Position numbers and translations under genes: made by a program. DNA of 64,000 bases from Thelephora terrestris (lineage: Eukaryota > Basidiomycota > Agaricomycetes > Thelephorales > Thelephoraceae). This document shows positions 1-10,489 of this stretch, piece after piece. The stretch covers positions 1,178,001 to 1,242,000 of the forward strand of contig WIUZ02000007.1 in the NCBI GenBank assembly GCA_015956445.1. Direction: 5' to 3'. The notes beneath the pieces were generated by a model that saw only the letters and a program-made list of their open reading frames with translations, was not told where the DNA came from and did not search any database. Within the stretch, counting starts at the first letter, position 1. Every line of letters begins with the position of its first letter.

Positions 1-37
1 AGGGATGCGAGGTTTGAACATCGCAAGAGTTCATTTG

Positions 38-325
38 CTATTCTCGTTCGAAGCCGGGGATGAGGTATTTTCGTGCGCGCTCATCCATGAGTTCTCCAAG
101 TCCTTCGACGACCCCGACCCTGACAGTGGGATGTGGATTGTCGAGCCCGATCTCGACCAAAACAGATATCGGATCATGTCTGTTGTTCATGTTGACTCTA
201 TGGTACGTGCCGCGCACCTTCTCCCAGTGTTCAGGGGTGACGCCACTGTTCCGAGAGAAATAAACTTCAGCCACACGCTCGATGTCTTTACAGCTTTCTA
301 TGTGAACAAGTATATCGATTATCAT
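38..325 (-). CDS. Hypothetical protein fragment
   Basis: An uninterrupted minus-strand reading frame of 95 residues. It contains a segment around residues 55-80 (LDNPHPTVRVGVVEGLGEL) that reads like one helical repeat of the HEAT/armadillo kind, but one repeat is not enough to assign a family. The frame stays open a few codons upstream of the first Met (KYCLEG), so this may be the last exon of a longer gene whose 5' exons would lie at higher coordinates, where only short frames are visible (about 540-720). It could equally be a decayed remnant, because the next feature is a truncated P450. No function is proposed. Confidence 0.3.
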   Translation of the reverse strand: MIIDILVHIESCKDIERVAEVYFSRNSGVTPEHWEKVRGTYHRVNMNNRHDPISVLVEIGLDNPHPTVRVGVVEGLGELMDERARKYLIPGFERE

Positions 326-849
326 GCCTTCGAGACAGTATTTTAGGTGTCATATGCAATGTTCTTGATTCTTGCTTGTTTTTCCTCTTATTTTCACACC
401 ATTTGCTCGTGATAATGATAACGATATTCGTGAGAAATACAAGACAAAATAAGTGACCATAAGGAAAATAAGCAGAAACAAGCGATCGACCACTTTGCTG
501 ATGGGAGTACGCGTTGTTTTCACGTATCTATTCCGATGCTCCTGCTTCGTGTAACTGAGGAATCAACGCAGGGATCACATCGAAATTCTCGGAAAGTCGA
601 TGTAGGACATTAATGCCACGAACGAAGAAAAATTGCGAGGCTTTTCAAGCACAGGCTGTGCTCTATCCGCATCGCCTCCCGAAGACATTATTGTAATTCC
701 TTGTTGTCCAACGGACTTAGAAATATAACGCTACATCCCTCAGCGGTGATCGTTAGTATCAGTACGTGGTCTGCTTGAGAAGACCAAACTCATAAGCACC
801 TTGAATCCTGGGGATGATTGATCATCGATTTTCATCGACCGTCACCCCG

Positions 850-2611
850 TGGCCCGGTGGGCGTACGGGAAGGTTCCGTGAAAACCAGATAGATTCTCAA
901 GATTTCCTGCATTGACGTGGGGGATCAGTTCTCGTCAACGGATACGTTGGGTCCGAACGAACCTTTCCCACAGCAAGCAAGTACGGCATGGAATCGAAGT
1001 CATCCACGGCGAAATCGCTATCACCCCTGGTCCTGATTCGCCCCAGCGTTTCCGTGATTTCCGCCCGGAGTTTTTCCTGAACGTGACGGTTCTTGGCGAG
1101 CCCCTAAAGGGCAAACGTTAGCTGTGGAATTCGCTAGGATCAATCGTACGGAGTTGAAGCCTGCAAAGAGCTGGCCGTTTTCGCCGTAGTTTCGTGGCCC
1201 GCAAACATGATGGTCCTGCATCTCGAATGGGCACCGGGGGTATCGGAATGGAACGTTACAAATAAGGTCTTACCGAACTTGGGAGACAATTTCTTCGTCG
1301 TCAAGCCGCCCATCCGATCGTACGGCAGAATTCGCCTTGACTGAGGGAACGAATGTTGAACCACGTGTCGGGCCCCATAGATGAACTCGAGACGAACCGA
1401 GCAAGCTGAGGAGATCTTTACTCGAGGTGCCGCCCTCCAGTTCTCGTTTCTTTTCCTCGATCAGCTTTGCGGCGACCTCGTGCGCGTACGTCTTGTTCTC
1501 TCGGAGGTTCACCATCGCAGGACGTTTGTCCCGTTCCATCATCCAGGTACCGAAACCCGCGGGGGCCCACTTGAACAACTCCATCATAAGTAAGCGTCCC
1601 TTGGAGGACCTGCCAAATGCAGCAAAACTAGAGAAGGCGATCGTCAATGGCTCTTGCGATCAAAGGGAAGGGTTCCGTACGTCATGTTCGTATAAGTCTT
1701 GGTGAATTTGTTGTCAGTGTTTTCCACTGCGCCAAAGTCATAATCGAAAGCCCCTGCGCCGATGCTGGTTTCGAATCAGTGAGGAACGTGCGTATGTGTT
1801 CTTGATTCTCCGACGTGCGCATCTAGAGTTGCTTTGGCAAACCAGGAATGCACATCGATGACCACCGCCCCGTCCGATTCCTTGGTTGAGATGGCTTCAT
1901 GCCACTTGTCCACGATCTGTAGAGCGACGAGATGTTCAGCTTAGGTGTCAATGATCCAGCGTGGACACGTGGTTGGGTTAACGACTGACGGAATTGGCAC
2001 ACCGGGCGAAGTAAGGGTACAAGGCTTTGGATTCAACCAGGCCGAAGGCGGGTGATATGACCCTCCTCTGTCGCTTGTGTGCATCCCCTAAACCCAGAAT
2101 TGAATGTTAGTTTACGCAAGATGTGAGAGGTCACGAACCCCCAACTGAGGCAAGGCCCTTATCCAGGACCAACGCAAGCATTTCCATCGCGACCCGTGGT
2201 TTCTCGTACAGATAACTAGTACCCTGAAGAATATGGTAGATAGCCTGAGGGTCGGCGACAAATAGGCGGTGCTCCTGCGTCATGGTATCAGTGTAAGGAT
2301 CCCACGACGTTTGACCCCCAGAAAAGGTACATACCCCAAGCGACCCATTATAGCGAGCAACGGCTCCATATTCTTCCAGAATCCTCTTCTCCACGACGCT
2401 GGCCTCTTCAGATTGCCACCACCATCTGTGACCTGTTTCAAAACGCGTGAGAGAATGTCGTTTCGCATGCTGTGAACCCCGATATACCGTATATCCAAGA
2501 TGGATTCTTCGGCCCTGGGATGTCGCTGATCGAAGAGGTGCGCCGGCATTTGTACCAGGTGTAAGCCACGAAGGCTACAGAGATAGCTAGTGTTGCATGC
2601 CGGGAGTCCAT
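850..2611 (-). pseudogene. Cytochrome P450, 3'-truncated
   Basis: Minus-strand gene remnant that can be followed through several exons. It starts MDSRHATLAIS with an N-terminal membrane anchor, then SDIPGPKNPSWIYG (proline hinge), a C-helix region DAHKRQRRVISPAFG near 2,000-2,065, DYDFGAVENTD near 1,745, and the I-helix oxygen-binding motif FAGHETT near 1,190. The J-helix block follows near 1,000-1,090, then a weak K-helix start LRIYLVF near 880. After about 850 the frame meets stops, and no ExxR-PERF or FxxGxxxC heme loop follows down to position 1. The order and wording match basidiomycete microsomal monooxygenases and the intact P450 at 32.8-35.2 kb. Without the heme-binding cysteine it cannot be a working P450, so it is called a pseudogene. 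The break is at the 3' end. Confidence 0.75.
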
Positions 2612-3102
2612 CTCAAGGCGAGTGAGTGGGTGGGGGAGCGGACAGACTCTGTCCCGTGCCGACCGTAAGGCCTGGCAGTTATATGTGGCATTGAATTGAA
2701 TGGGACTATCCTGGGGGCCTTCGGGGATCCCGGCATGGCAAAGCACTTGAACTCCGGCGACTGAAGTGATTGATCCGATTCATCGAACCTTCGGGCTTCT
2801 CGGAGACGTGATACTTACGTGAGGCTGATGCTAACGTATGTGCCACCGTCGCGGCGAAGGATACAATAGTGCTTTCCAAGAGAGAGTCACGCTTTCAGCT
2901 CGACATCAACGCAACGCGATGAACAATCTCGGAAGCTTGTTACTCGTGGTACATTCGATAACCAAATATCACACAACAGAGGGTGAAAACCAGGCCACCG
3001 GAATAGGGCCGAGCGACACATCGGCTGACTTCTTGCCGCCCACCTGGCTCGCCCATGCTGGTAGGTGAATTCTGGGGAAATAGTCGGAGTATGGGGACCA
3101 CT

Positions 3103-3340
3103 CTAAGCCTTTTGCCAGAGTTCCGGTTGCCATGATGCTTGTGACACGCTGTGAAGGCGTACAAGGAACAAGTTTCCGAAGGGTATATCGAATGGGCTCC
3201 CCTCCTGAACGCAAAGTCAGCCAAGGAGGAATTTTTATAATTTCGATATCATCGTACCCGGAGATGGGCCTCATGATCTTTGCAACGTCGTGCCCCAGTT
3301 TCTGCCTGGTAATATTGTCACGTACTTTCTTGTGGTTCAT
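3103..3340 (-). pseudogene. Orphan-family gene, 5'-truncated remnant
   Basis: Two C-terminal exons of a family that occurs three times in this window (here, about 18.3-20.4 kb and 51.2-52.5 kb). The first exon carries NITRQKLGHDVAKI. After an intron the last exon reads LFLVRLHSVSQASWQPELW and ends with a stop at 3,103. The same ITRxKL..(D/K)xAK block and the closing SWQP block occur, at the same relative positions and with an intron between them, in the other two members. The upstream exon seen in the other copies (G(I/V)xLxDAxxxxF....RDD.MF) is missing, and the 3' end of the PARP gene lies only about 120 bp away. This copy therefore looks cut at its 5' side. The family is known to me only as unnamed Agaricomycete proteins, and its function is unknown. 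Confidence 0.6.
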
Positions 3341-3458
3341 AGTCTGGTGTTTGAATATTCATTGGCCGCCACCAGGGAACCATCTGAGTCACAATGAGAA
3401 GTCCAATGTGCCACAACGAAGTCCGAAAAAGTATAGTACATATATAATGACGGAGGGC

Positions 3459-4414
3459 TCAAGGGCTCTCATACATCACGAGATACGACGGTTGGACCGC
3501 CTCGTTGTGGTAGACGACGAGCTCATCATAGTTCAGAGCACCGCCGGGGACGACTTCTGCGAGAACCTAGCTCCTGGTTAGCGTAATCACCGGGAACATA
3601 GACAAAGAACGCATACGGAATCATATCCCGGAGGTGGTTCTGTAAGTGTCGTGTCATGATTGATCAGCAGCAGCGCCTTCCATTCAGAGCTGACACCTAG
3701 ATTCTTCGAATAGTCGTTGGACCTGAAAGTCAAAATCTCCATGTCAGACGCACGTTCCTCAACCCATTCGGTCGAGTGGAGACAAACTTTGAAGAAATCG
3801 AGGAAGTGTAAATCCCACGCCCGAACCTTCCCCAACCGGCGGCCGCCTTGAAAAACTTGAGATCGAACGAGGTCCTGATAATGTTACACAGCGCGCACTC
3901 CGCGTCGGCGCAGAACGTCTCGTTTCCTGAGTCTCCGAGCCTACATTTCCGTTTCGTCCCATACCATCGACGGTTTTCGTTGCCGCGTGACTTGCCCATG
4001 GCCACATAATTTCCCGCAACTTCCACACTGTCACTACGACAGAAGGTTCAGTGAGGTTCGATAAAACGGGGAAAGACTCGTACGGTACTGTTGGTATTGT
4101 GTCTTGCTCGCCTCCGAGACGACGATCTTGTAAACTGCCTTGACTTCAGGACATGTGGTTTTATGTCTCCAAGTTTGCGTAAATTGTTTTTGGACTGTAT
4201 TCCGATAAGCTCCTATCATAAGCCAACAAAACGCTGTCGACGTACCACCCTTGTAATCCTTGTGGTCTTCAGGTACTCGGATGAGTGCTGGCGCCCTACT
4301 GAGTGCATCATCATGGCAAGGTTGGCACAAGACGGATTTGTCGGTAATTGGAGCATCACGACAAGAGATGCAACTTTGTTCCCTAAACCTACTCAAGCAG
4401 TAGTCCTTACTCAA
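3459..4414 (-). CDS. PARP catalytic-domain protein, active-site His replaced
   Basis: Minus-strand gene of a basidiomycete family with a small Cys-rich N-terminus and a PARP (ADP-ribosyltransferase) fold. Exon 1 shows CISCRDAP...CQPC (zinc-binding-like), then WRHKTTCPEVKAVYKI. The central exon has SRGNENRRWYGTKRKC, CALCNIIRTSFDL, then GWGRFGRGIYTSS. After an intron come SNDYSKN and PPPGYDSV, and the last exon has NYDELVVYHNEA...YLVMYESP and a stop. Family members normally read RRWHGT, where His is the first residue of the H-Y-E triad. Here it is Tyr (codon TAT). The GIYTSS Tyr is kept. A short block before TEPPPGYDSV also looks deleted. The 5' limit is uncertain: further Cys motifs usual in the family are not seen above 4,414, where hairpin-rich sequence begins. 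It may be an inactive enzyme or an early pseudogene. Confidence 0.7.
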
Positions 4415-4419
4415 ATAGT

Positions 4420-4545
4420 AATACTCTCCTTGCCAATCTCAAGGCAAGGAGTAAAAAAACTCAAGGAGAAGAGTAAAACCCTTTGGCCCCTGTGGTGCGG
4501 AGGAGTATTACTCTTCAAGGAGTCACGTGACTTGGGTGCCGGAGA
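4420..4545. repeat. Hairpin-rich repeat next to PARP gene 5' end
   Basis: The sequence repeats short AAGGAG/CTCCTT units in both orientations. TACTCTCCTTGCC is followed a few bases later by GGCAAGGAGTA, forming a stem-loop around 4,423-4,452. A further GGAGTATTACTCTTCAAGGAG lies at about 4,500-4,520. This looks like the end of a small non-coding mobile element (MITE-like) or a decayed LTR. No matching second end or target duplication was found, so the class is not assigned. Confidence 0.4.
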
Positions 4546-5662
4546 TATGTCAGGGCCACTCTACCCCAACAACTACCAGTGCACTGAGCCGACTCCGCAG
4601 AGTACTCACTAGTCCAACTAGCTTGTGAGAGAACGATCACGTCTCTATTCTTCCAGTAGGTTGTCCGAGGTCACTACAAGTCAGGTCGAAATCCTAAAGA
4701 GAAACCCAACCTAAACCGTACTTCGTTCGGTTTAACACGCAAGGGTTTATCCCTACGACAGGATTGATGACTCCACCAGTTGATCGACTGGACGCTCGAG
4801 GTGTTCTATAAGGTGAACGCGGAGGTTCTATAGTTACGAGGCGCAGTTGACGCGCAGAGCGGGAGGGAGAGCAGATGGGGGATGTCTTGGATCAAACAAG
4901 AAACTCTGACTTGTCCTTAACTGCAACTGGGCTGAGAAGGGCAGAGGATTTCCTGAGGTAACAAAACTAAGGTACTACAATACAGCCACAGTTGCTACTT
5001 ATACTAAAGGAGTGGCCATGACGTCAATACCCTAATATACCCTTATCAAGTCCGAACAAAGGGCGATAAGGAGTGTGTGAACGCTAAGTAAGGGAAGCAA
5101 ACAAATATGACGCGTGGGAGAATAAAGGACAAAGGGCCTTACTAGCGTGTGAAGGATTGCATAAAAGATAAAGAATGTCCGCATAAAACATAGGGGTAAA
5201 GATAACACTAGTCCTAAAAGAAAAAGGGGCATGGGGTCATGAAAGTTCGTACCTGGGGATCGCACCCAAGGGCTAGGTGAGAATCTTCTTGGATGCTTCC
5301 TTTGGAGAGGCCAAAGATAGAGACCATACAGCATCCCTTGTTGTCTGTAGGCGGTAACAGCATCACGGACTAGTGGCAACCTTATCGTGCGTCCGAACAT
5401 GAGGAGCGTGGGCCTAGACTCATGGGACATAAGGGATTACAGATTCGCCGGCGTTTCACGCTAATGGCTACTTCCACATTCGCTTGGCTAACCAGAAAGA
5501 GTCTAAGGCACTCCTTCCGAATAACGGCGATTCCTTCCTCCGGTTAGGAGACTGTGATGTGACTGTCCACGTGTGTGATCAGGGTCCAGGGTTGATCGTA
5601 ATTGTAAAGTCATGAGGGGTCGTAAAAGGGGGGTCGTGATGTCATAAAGGGGTCATCAGGGT
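4546..5662. other. Gene-free interval left of the tandem duplication
   Basis: About 1.1 kb without a convincing gene. Open frames are short and show no recognisable motif. The base composition and the isolated GGGGATCGCACCC-type segment near 5,255 suggest retroelement remnant, but no TG..CA pair, primer-binding site or polyprotein motif was found. The last part (5,600-5,662) has GGGGTC(A/G)T repeats. Similar motifs occur, inverted, upstream of the gene embedded in the transposon at about 9,030-9,070. Confidence 0.35.
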
Positions 5663-6636
5663 CTTGAGACCTATTTTTAGTGCGCGCGCGTTCTAGGCGT
5701 TCCGGAACGAAGTTCTTCCAAGGCCGTCCCGCGGGCTGAGGTGTCAGCTTGATGTAGTAAGCCAACGATGATGGTACAGGGGCGGAAGTTGATGTGACCC
5801 GGACCAATGAGGTTCGTCGAGGTAGGTCACGTGAAGGATCACCGATCTAGGCTATAAGAAGGACGTCTTCTTGGAGCCATCCTTGATCAGCAACACCAGC
5901 AACTTCCCCATCATCTTACCACAACATGTCTTTCCCAAACAACCATACCTACAAAGTCGCCAACGGCATCTCCACCATCTCTCGCATTGACCGTCGTGCC
6001 GCCGCCTGTAAGACCTATGCCAGTGAGGCGGGGACTCCCTATACCACGGATGATCAGGTATGGGGGAGGCCTAGAGCTTCGTGTGTTTGCACTAACGCCT
6101 TCCTCTAGGTACAGGTCGTATAGCATCGGCTTTAGACGTTGAGCTAATGGCTTGTAGATCTTGGAGGTCGTGAAGAAGGTGGACGCCGAACGTCTCAGGG
6201 AGACGATCCCTCATTTGATGGGGTTGACCTGGGACGATGAGCTCTGGGTCCGGTCTATGATTGCCGAAAAGGTGATCTTCCAGATGAGGGGTAGGTTCGG
6301 GGAGTTGGAGCACCCGATCAAGAAGGAGCTCTGGTACACCCTTCAACGGGGGATCTACGATCAGGATCTGTTGGAGCATGGAGCAACCGTTCCTCGGGCC
6401 GTCCGCCACGCCACCGCTTCCACCACGCTGTTGTGGTCGCTCGTTTGGGAGGGGGAGAGCCGGGTAGGTTCTCCGTTTGAATATTCGAGTATGACTCTCG
6501 ACTAATCAAACTACCTAGGTTGAATGTTTGGAGCGCGAGGTGAAGGAGGCGAAGGCAGACGTCCTTCGTCTGTCAGCAGAGGGTCTTTTGATGAAGGAGA
6601 CTCTGGCCGCCTTCCAGCAGGGGACGAACGAGGTGT

Positions 6637-6754
6637 CACTGGGGGCAAGGGGTCAAATACCCAGTGGGTACATGCTGAATACATTGTGATCACAGTCAAA
6701 AAGTGATCACAATGTGCCCAGTGGGGAAATTTTGAATACATTCAAAATGTACCT
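6637..6754 (+). repeat. Left terminal inverted repeat (118 bp)
   Basis: Matches the reverse complement of 10,372-10,489 over about 118 bp by eye. It contains internal GTGATCAC palindromes and CCCAGTGGG motifs, which also recur in the subterminal palindrome at the other end. Similarity appears to continue as TGTCAG beyond the point where the right end is interrupted. Confidence 0.85.
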
Positions 6755-7001
6755 TGTCAGCGTGCTGAATTTTATTCCCTTTTTGAGCCATTTTTGCACC
6801 CAACTTTCGCCCACTTTCCTTACCTATACCCCTTTCCTATCTTATCATTTTCCTCATCACGACTCACACGTCATCCGGAAGACAAAGCACAGATGATATT
6901 ACAGCGGGCGAACCCGCGACGAAGACACAAGACGAATGGCCAACGGAGTTGAATCCGCACCGACCCTATAAACAGAGACAAACGTGCACCGACTCTAGTC
7001 G

Positions 7002-8753
7002 TCAAGACCTGGTTTGCCAGTACTCCTCAGCACTGGCAATCTCCTCCTCCGTCCCCTCCGAGGCATTCTCGACGACTTCCTCGTCGACCATCTCGACGAC
7101 CCGAGCTTCCTCCAGACGATGAGCGACGGCCAGTTGAACCTCGGCGCGCAGGCGGTTCCTCGCTGAATCGACCATAGTCTGATCCAGAGTCCTCTGGACT
7201 GACCAGCCCTCCACTCTCTCGGTCAGTTGAGCCACCAGGCGAACGGCCTCCGCTGCACGCCGGACCGACAAGAGCGTAAGGTCGGTTAAGCCGTTCACGT
7301 CGACGGACTCCACCGGAATCAACTCGCCGCGATCCACGCGACATTGTAGCATCGTCGCATCGGAATAGGACGGTGGACTCGATGTCTCCACCCTGGCGGA
7401 CAGCGTCGGGATTACTAGGGCGCATGCGGTGCGCTGGACGAAGTGCCCCACGATAAGGAACCCATCGACGAGCACGGATAGAACGTTGCCCACGCACCGG
7501 CGAGATCGACGGAGGCGGGATCGGAACAGCCACCTCATTCTCCCCCGCATACTCCAACTCCGGGGAACTACTGACCGGGTTAACCGCCGTCTCCTCGGAC
7601 GTCTCGCGGACGACCTCTTCCCCGCCATCAGTATGCGCAGGTGTGCGGTACGACCCATCGGAAGCTAAGAAGGGATGTCAGTGGACAAGCCAAATATGTC
7701 AACCAACATCCCACCTATGGGAGAAGCCATCCGATCAGGAATCGACTCGTCGCCGGACTCGTCGCGAACCGCAGCCACCGAACGAGTGCGGCAGTGGCAC
7801 AATCGCTCGCTCATGGACTCGACTCGAGCGCCCAGCAACGGCAAGGCGTCGTCCAACGTGTCAACCTAGAAGTGGCATGAGCTCTCTTGGATGAAGACCA
7901 AGAGAAGTCGCGCCGACCTTGGTGTCGAGCTCATTCAGAGCCCTTCTGTGACGATTCAGCCGTCGGTCGACCTCGATCAGGTCCCGCTGGATGGTGTCGT
8001 CCCGTTCCTTCAACGACTCCACCAATCGATTGTGTTCCTCCCGCATCGCCAGCATCTCGCTCTCAAACGTCACGCGGAGGGTATCGTTCATTAGGAGCAG
8101 CGTCTTTTTCGTGTCCAACGCCTCCGAGTACATCCTGCGGGCATCGTCCTTCGCTTCCTTCACCTCGCGCTTCAGCCGCTCATTCTACAAGTCAATCAGT
8201 GTTATCCCACAAGCGGGATGCACAGATCGACTCACCGCTTTCTGTTCCGTCCTCAATAGGAACCAAAGGCGGTGACCAACGGCTGCTGTGTAGTGTTGGG
8301 AGCGAGTCGCTCCAGGCCATCTTCCTTCTCCATTCCCCAGATCGTAGATCCCCATTCGCAGGAGCCCCCACAACGACGAAGCCACCGGAGTCTCATACGG
8401 CATGCGTAACTCGGTGTTGAACGTTACCCCTCGCATCAACTCCTGCAGCTTGTGGTCGATCAAGTTGTGATACCACAACTCGTCGTCCATGGTCAGGTAG
8501 CTGGGAGGCTTGGCTATCGTTGCCTCCAGTTGGCGAGCATCCACCTTGTCGGCAGCCGCGAAGATCTACCAATGCGATGTCAGTCGTTGCCAGCAAACGG
8601 CGACACGTGACGTCGCACCTCGCGATAGCTTGGGTACGCCACATTGGCGTTCGGCAGGAAGTAGCTCTTGTTCTGCACAGACCGAGGATCCGCGGACTCG
8701 ATGGTAGCAGTGCTGTTCTCAGCACGGAAGACACGGTCAGAGATCATGGGCAT
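7002..8753 (-). CDS. Divergent coiled-coil paralogue carried inside the transposon
   Basis: Reverse-strand gene wholly inside the CACTG element and a clear relative of the gene the element interrupts. Exon 1 starts MPMISDRVFRAENS. Exon 2 begins IFAAADKVDARQLEATI and keeps the pattern MDDELWYHNLIDHKLQELM and SLWGLLRMGIYDLG, against WDDELWVRSMIAEKVIFQM and ELWYTLQRGIYDQDLL in the host copies. The next exon, LKREVKEAKDDARRMYSEAL, is a long coiled coil. Then come LLGARVESMSERLCHC (host: LTARVESLQDKTCNC), ELEYAGENEVAVPIPPP and RPAHRMRPSNP. The C-terminal exon is acidic and helical and ends at 7,002. Exon borders match those of the host gene. No frame-breaking change is obvious, so this copy may be intact. 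The product is unnamed. A cargo role or an element-encoded helper protein are both possible. Confidence 0.6.
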
Positions 8754-9672
8754 GATGGGTAGTTGGTTGGTGGAAGTGTTGGTTTGGAAGAAGGGAGTCT
8801 GATGGATCCAACGGCCGGTTCGCGCTACGCTTTATCCGACCATCGACAGCGCTCGCGTCCTATTCGCCATTGGATCGGGCCATCGTTTCACCGGTCCAGA
8901 CTCCCCATACAATTCGCCCTCGACATTCAAGCCCCACTCGGTCTTTTGTTGTCCCAATCGGACGAGCTGACGCGTCGTCCTCTTATTGGTCAGTCTTCGC
9001 ATGTGATATTATCCTTTGTCATCCCTTTCCCACACGACGTCATGACCCCTTTCTTATTCTCTCACGAACCCTGACCCATTAGTCATTCCTTTATTATTTC
9101 TATTCTATAACCCGGGCCGCTTACTGTTCTAGCTTACTCTCGGCCCTTCTCTGCTCCGAGTTATTATTAGATAGGATTATCTATGTCCCGGCCACTCTCC
9201 TATATAGGTACCAGTAGAGTAGCTGAGGACTCCCCATCTTTGATATCTCGGGAAGTCCTCTTCTCCTTGCAGCATCGGTGTATTTGCTGTAGGCCACTGA
9301 AGAGCTTATCGAGTAACTCTCTGAACACGTTCGCTCTCCTCTCTCTCTCAGCCTTGCGTTAAGAATCGGCGAACGCGCTTACGAAAAGGAGTTCCTCGCC
9401 GCTCTCTTAATCAAGCACCAGTTTGAGGCGCCATCCTCGGGCTCTTATCTCTGCCCTCAGAAGAAGATAGGGATTGATCTGATAGAGGCTCGGCACTCCT
9501 GCTGTGAATTCGGACAACCTACCGGAGAACGCTCGTCCATCGCGTTTTGGACCACGTAGACTTTGGGTGGATATAGGGAAGTCGTTCCCCCTTTGCCCCA
9601 TTGTTTCTTGTTGGTTGGAGTTGCCACTCACCAACAGCACTGGTACCTGAAGGGCGAAGAGTGGCCCTGACA
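8754..9672. other. Internal transposon DNA upstream of the cargo gene
   Basis: Non-coding sequence between the cargo gene start and the palindrome. GTCATGACCCC-type motifs near 9,030-9,070 resemble, inverted, the GGGGTCAT motifs in front of tandem unit 1, suggesting a shared promoter module. A CTATATAGG box lies at about 9,212. A pyrimidine tract CTCTCCTCTCTCTCTC occurs at about 9,335. No second gene is supported. Confidence 0.35.
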
Positions 9673-10376
9673 TACCTGGCCATGTGAGTCCAATGTGCCC
9701 AGTGGGCACATTTTGATTGTGATCACAATGTACCCATCAATGTGATCTCAATGTGCCCACTGGGGACATTTTGATTGCGATCACAATGTACACATCAATG
9801 TGATCTCAATGTGCCTGCTGTGCACATTTTAATTTCTTTCACAATGTCCCCATCAATGTGTTCTCAATGTACCCAGCTCATTACATAATAGTTTCTTTCA
9901 CAATGTTGTCCACAATGTGTCTAGCATGTGGCTGAGCCACTCATTCAAACTTCTTTCACAAAGTATCCAGTGATGTGTCTAGAATGTGTACAGCCATACA
10001 CATAGTGATTTCTTTGAAAGTTCATGATGAAATTGAACAATATTGTGATTACATTGTGATTAATTCAAAAAGAACCCCCTGGGGACATTATGGACACATC
10101 ACTGGATAATCTTTGAAAGAATTTTGAATGAGTGGCTCAGCCACATGCTGGACACATTGTGGACAACATTGTGAAAGAAACTATTATGTAATGAGCTGGG
10201 TACATTGTGAAAGAAATTAAAATGTGCACAGCAGGCACATTGAGATCACATTGATGTGTACATTGTGATCGCAATCAAAATGTCCCCAGTGGGCACATTG
10301 AGATCACATTGATGGGTACATTGTGATCACAATCAAAATGTGCCCACTGGGCACATTGGACTCACATGGCCAGGTA
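9673..10376. repeat. Large palindrome inside the right end of the transposon
   Basis: The left arm (about 9,673-9,985) begins TACCTGGCCATGTGAGTCC. The right arm (about 10,085-10,376) is its reverse complement and ends ..GGACTCACATGGCCAGGTA. The arms agree almost base for base. The main difference is a 23-bp extra block in the left arm (near 9,850) that looks like a local duplication. The spacer is about 100 bp. The arms are built from repeats of the type CAATGTGATCTCAATGTGCCC and ATTTTGATTGTGATCACAATG. Transcription would give a long hairpin RNA. It sits at the inner edge of the right TIR and appears to separate TGACA from AGGTACATTTTG, which are contiguous (inverted) at the left end. Confidence 0.8.
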
Positions 10377-10489
10377 CATTTTGAATGTATTCAAAATTTC
10401 CCCACTGGGCACATTGTGATCACTTTTTGACTGTGATCACAATGTATTCAGCATGTACCCACTGGGTATTTGACCCCTTGCCCCCAGTG
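10372..10489 (-). repeat. Right terminal inverted repeat (118 bp)
   Basis: Inverted match to 6,637-6,754, ending CCCCCAGTG, followed by the TGT target duplication at 10,490-10,492. Its inner edge abuts the palindrome. Confidence 0.85.

Larger units (their letters stand above)
6637..10489 (-). mobile_element. CACTG-ended DNA transposon, 3,853 bp, with cargo gene
   Basis: The ends are exact inverted repeats beginning CACTGGGGGCAAGGGGTCAA and ending with the complement ...CCCCCAGTG. They are flanked by a 3-bp direct repeat TGT (6,634-6,636 and 10,490-10,492). Removing the element and one TGT restores continuous sequence matching unit 2. CACTA/CACTG termini, 3-bp target duplication and subterminal short repeats (ATGTGATCACAATGT-type) are hallmarks of the CACTA (EnSpm/CMC) superfamily. 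No transposase frame is present inside, so it is non-autonomous. It contains one reverse-strand cargo gene and a large palindrome at the right. A Tnp2 (CACTA-type) transposase 3.8 kb downstream could have mobilised it, but that is inference. Confidence 0.85.

Noticed and set aside
4546-5662. LTR retrotransposon
   Set aside because: No paired LTRs, primer-binding site, target duplication or polyprotein motif could be found.
7002-7658. Separate Arg-rich 218-residue protein start at 7,658
   Set aside because: The Arg-rich first part is out of frame with the family sequence; only the last exon portion of this frame belongs to the cargo gene.
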